Positions 60,259 to 64,000 of a stretch of DNA of 64,000 nucleotides are shown here, piece by piece. How positions within the stretch are numbered: the stretch's first letter is position 1; each line of letters starts with the position of its first letter. Under the pieces are notes generated by a model. It did no database searches and had not been told where the DNA came from. It saw only the letters and a program-made list of their open reading frames with translations. The position numbers were made by a program, and so were the translations under genes. The DNA comes from Pseudocercospora fijiensis CIRAD86 (taxonomy: Eukaryota > Ascomycota > Dothideomycetes > Mycosphaerellales > Mycosphaerellaceae): the NCBI RefSeq assembly GCF_000340215.1, contig NW_006921535.1, forward strand, positions 3,582,596-3,646,595, given 5' to 3'.

Positions 60259-60594
60259 CCGGCTACACAGCTCCATGCGGGTCTAGGAGCACTGCCTCGT
60301 AAGAGCCTGGTTGCAGCTAGTGCGAAGAATCAAGGACTCTACTGAATGTATTGACCTCGCTGATCACTGCATGTATGAATCGGGCTAACGCTCTCATCAA
60401 GAGCTTCACTCAATCAGCACAACCAGAGTCGTGACTTTCTTTACGAGATATGGAAGTGGGCGATGCGCTGAGCTGAGCTGAGCGCAAGCAGATATCCTGC
60501 CGCCTGCGCTCGTTGATCTGTTCTCAGGTCCTCTGTCTCCATCGTAGCGGTGGCTTTTCAAATCAGTTGTGCCATCCATGCAATGCGCCACCAA

Positions 60595-62436
60595 TCAACA
60601 AGCCAATGCAAGAGGCAGCATCTTCTCATAATTAGGAGTTCCAAACCCCGTCACTGCATCCCACCCTTTAGTTGCATTCCTGTTGTAGGTAAGCAATGAG
60701 CAAATCTTGCAGGTTTGCGAGATGACCTTCACTTACCAGGACGCACCAGGCACATGAGCTGTCGGCAAGTGCGAAGACCGGCTCTCACCAGTGCAGCCGC
60801 TAGACCGACCATCGACGATGTCGGTCAGGCCTTGGTAGCCTGAGCTGTAAAGCCAAGGGTTCAAGAAGCCCAGAGTAGGTTTGCCGGCCTTCAGCCTTTG
60901 GGCATTGAGCAATGCCACAACTCCAGCAACAACGGGCGCTGAAGCAGAAGTTCCACTGATAAGGATGTCCTGACCCTGATTAACAACACGAAATGCGGAT
61001 GCTTGTGCTGCGATATCAGGAACCGCGCGACCAGTTGCATTGTAGAGACCTTCGAATGTGTCGCCGATCTTGGAGAGGTATGCAGTAACTGCCTCATCCT
61101 GATATGCTGGCCGAGACCAGGTATCCGAGAAGCCGCCGGTGGACCTGGGGTCGGCACGTTCGGGCTGTACACCTCTCGTGCCGCCAACAGCTGTGACATA
61201 GGGGCAAGAGGCAGGGAAGATCAGCTGAAAGCGTGTCGTGTTCTTACCGTCGTTCGTAACGCAGCTGCTTCCTGGTCCAATGTCTCCAGAAGCCGTGAGC
61301 ACAGAAACGCCTCGAGCACCGAGCTGTCCAAACAACTCGCATACTTTCTTTCTGTACGGCAAAGGCACTGTCTGCTCGTTCTCTCCGTATGATGAGCTGA
61401 TTGTGTGAGGAAGGTCCTTGTCATCTTGGGCAAGAACGTAGGTCAGGAAGTCTAAGAACGGCTCGTTTTGATTGCTCGTCTGATTTGGCTGATCGAGGTC
61501 AGGCAACAGCTCACCGAGACCGGCTGCGGAATACGCATGCATGTGGATTGGCCACCCTGTTGCGAGGAGATACTGCGCGTCCAAGTTCGCCTCGCTACTG
61601 TCGTTCGTTGAGTTCTGCTCGAGCTTCCCACCGTTGATACTTTGCCACGAGAATGACGCCCCCTGCGCCTCTGGAAAGTAATGCTGAACGAACTCGTCGA
61701 GATCACTATACCTCGGATACTGGTCCAGAAAGTTGGTGAATGCCATGAAGCCCGAAGTTGCATTGTCCAAATCGGTGTTCTCTGGAATGTTGTACAAAAC
61801 ACGTAAGCAATCACGGTCGATGGTCTCGTTCTTACACGCAGAAGCTACAGAAGTGCCGTTCAACGTCATCAATCGAGGTCCTGGAGGCTCTCCCGACACT
61901 GCGGCGTGAATAAGACTGCGCTGCGCCTTCAGTTCGCCAAAACGAGTCGTAGGTTGGATCATATCGATGTAGCGGTGGAGTTCGCCCGGAACTGAATACT
62001 GTAATGTGCGCACAAGCTCCAGTCCATGGGTATTTCGATAGACGGCGAAGGATGTGTTTAGGAGGTCATTGGCGATGTGCACAGGTGCAACGAAGTTGAT
62101 CCACTCCCCTTCCTCTGCAATTGCGTCCGGGCCGACTCCAGATCCTACCAACCATTTGACCACATCTGCGGTCGCTTCCGGCGACGGCCTGAGTATTTCT
62201 TGGATTTCGTCTCGTTTGAGATGGTGACCATAGCTTGGTGATGTCGGATCTGATACATCGTACAGCTTCTGCTCTAGCAAACCAGGACTCGGCGCTGTCA
62301 TTGCGATTCGTAGATGAAGGCGTTGCTCTGAGGACGGAAGTCGTATTTGTCTCCAGCCTTCCGGTGTGAGAGAGAGAGATTCCATAAGGAGGCCATTCGC
62401 AAGGCCCAAAAGGGCGAAGAGCGCAGCACCACGCAT
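60595..62436 (-). CDS. Secreted sedolisin (S53 tripeptidyl-peptidase-like)
   Basis: Model: exon 1 60737-62436, intron 60680-60736 (57 nt, GTAAGT..CAACAG), exon 2 60595-60679; 594 aa. The ATG at 62436 gives a signal peptide (MRGAALFALLGLANG). The same frame is open further upstream to 62856 but lacks the signal there. The prodomain covers about residues 20-190. The catalytic domain shows Glu282 and Asp286 (SSEANLDAQYL), the oxyanion Asp385 (TASGDIGPG) and Ser497 (ISGTSASAPV), the sedolisin Glu-Asp-Ser set. Splicing restores the conserved end PGASW-NATKGWDAVTGFGTP with a Ca2+-site-like region, lost if the ORF is read straight to its stop at 60733. Sedolisins work at acidic pH outside the cell and release tripeptides from proteins. 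Several N-glycosylation sequons are present. Confidence 0.93.
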
Positions 62437-64000
62437 GCTAGAATAGCTGATGGGCCTGGATGAGCAGAAGGGATAGAATGAGAAAGTGCTGCGATTGAGA
62501 CGACCAAAGGCTCCTAGAAGCGCGTCCACCAAATGTACTCCAGTGCTCTGAAGCGCTTGCTTGAGGGGGAGGAAGCGAGTGTGGTATCCAGCGGACTCTG
62601 GCGATGCGACAGTGGCAGTTAGTTGTAAGTAGACATGTGGAAGCGGTGATGTGCTCGGGTGATTGCCAACCGCTGCCGTGCTGACGTGTTCCACTGGTCT
62701 ATCTGATAATACGCCAAAGATCACAAAGTTATTTCTCGAGGAGGTCTGCGAAGTCCGCGCCGAGGATGGATGGCCTCGCGCAAGATCTTGATTCTTGACC
62801 GTCTTGTGCGGACGTTGGCCCAGGATGCGCGCAGCGCATGATTTCATCCTTGTCAATTACGCGTGGTGTTCCTACATATGATAATTATAAATAGTTGTGG
62901 TGGTCTGTAAGTTGCCAGGTATTTCTAAACTACCGGTTGGGCAATTCGAGGGACCAGCGTAATAATAAGGAGTGGCCAGTCGGCGCAGTCACCGGGCCAT
63001 GACACTTGCGACCCATTGTGGCAGCACAGATTCGCAGAATGGGACCTGCATCCTGAAATGATCAGGCTTGACTTCGCATAGCGGTGCTAGTGTGATAAGA
63101 CTGCTCGTAATAATAAGTGCCCTAGCGCGACACCTCGTGGGCTTGATGCCAATAATACTCCGTATACTCTTCGCGGATGAGTACCTAGTTCTATCTCAAA
63201 GGGACACGTCCCAGCATGGGAACCTAGTTCTAGCGCACGACTTGATCCTGGATTCTTGGCTTCGTCTAGGGGTTTGACGCAAGAGGAGATCTTGTGTGAG
63301 CCTGTGAGCAGTGAGGAACGCCCGGTGCGTCCTCTTTGCTACAGCCGAGTGTGACCCATTTGGCGAATACTGCTGCGTGTGTTTCCGTGCTCAAAGGGCC
63401 CCGATGTGTGAAAAGATGGCGTGCTTGGAAGACGAACACACTGAGCACCATTATTCTAATCGGCCTGTCATTGTACAGCCAGGGTAAAGCGCATGACACC
63501 ACAATCAAAGCAGTTGTCGAAGTCGTCATGCAAGGTATCTAGCAACACGATCGACCCACAGCGCGGTCGTGCGCAGTTTGCACTTGGCTGCAGCTGTACG
63601 CTGTGCAGACATCGGTGTAGCTGTCCAGACGGAGCAGTAGTTCTACTCAGACAGTTCCATTCGTGAACAACGCATGTTGACGGGATTCTTCATGCACCGT
63701 GTCGGGTGCGTTTGGCGCAGTCCACACATGGCAGAGGCTTCCTTCTTTGCTGTTCTCCGCAGCGGCCATTTGCTGGAATCTTCATTCATTCCACATGCTA
63801 GCTGGCTATTCTATTGTTCCCCGGTCTTTCTGTCTGTGGCTGATTGCCTGCCCATGACCGCCTACGCGTAGAGATACAGGACGATGGTTCAGGCCGGATC
63901 GAAGGGTGGTGGACGGAAGGCAGGGCGTGAGCGACAACGGAGCCGTGCTGGTCGTGCTGATGCTGAGCGATGCAATTCTGCTGCAGTCGACTTGGATTTC
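62437..64000. other. Intergenic right end of the window
   Basis: These 1.56 kb start with the sedolisin upstream region and contain only short overlapping open frames (longest 87 codons) without recognisable motifs or plausible splice joins. An unannotated gene may begin beyond 64000. Confidence 0.5.

Noticed and set aside
60733..60800. Sedolisin ending at 60733 as an unspliced protein
   Set aside because: This would end just before the conserved GWDAVTGFGTP block, which lies in frame after a canonical GTAAGT..CAACAG intron.

Overview
The window looks like chromosomal DNA of a filamentous ascomycete (Pezizomycotina, most likely Dothideomycetes). The evidence is short introns of 46-92 nt with GT..AG ends, fungal-type secreted hydrolases, and large stretches of transposons riddled with C-to-T type stop codons, which is the signature of repeat-induced point mutation (RIP). 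The class assignment is inference.

There are two contrasting compartments. Positions 1-28707 and 35292-44113 are transposon DNA. From the left: a RIP-mutated Tad1-like LINE end (1-1640); 5.5 kb of RIP-mutated sequence I cannot name; a Helitron coding region (ATG at 7174, Rep motif near 10350, Pif1-type helicase near 11870) split by a nested Ty3/Gypsy chromovirus (13918-20984) with 196-bp LTRs and an ACTAC target duplication; and the Helitron 3' end at 23466. Next come three minisatellite-filled non-autonomous Helitron copies with the same type of termini: L (23467-28707, + strand), A (35292-38996, - strand) and B (38997-44113, - strand). Copies L and B are inverted relative to each other and of nearly equal length.

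Between L and A sits an island of host-type DNA (28708-35291): a GNAT acetyltransferase fragment cut off exactly at the Helitron end, an intact three-exon GH47 alpha-1,2-mannosidase, a decayed 14-TM-type MFS transporter, and an intact secreted glycoside-hydrolase-like gene.

From 44114 to the end the sequence is ordinary euchromatin: an SRAP/HMCES abasic-site protein; a divergent mitochondrial Mgr3-like TPR protein; a 3.5-kb gap; an isochorismatase-AlkB fusion protein; a small membrane protein; a gamma-glutamyltranspeptidase; a GFA-family enzyme; the TFIIH subunit TFB5; a single-pass PPxY membrane protein; an LRR/F-box-like pseudogene; and a secreted sedolisin peptidase. Several of these touch DNA damage repair (HMCES, AlkB, TFB5) or glutathione and formaldehyde chemistry (GGT, GFA). 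Whether that grouping is functional is unknown.

Gene models with introns were built by hand from splice signals and frame continuity. No database search was run.
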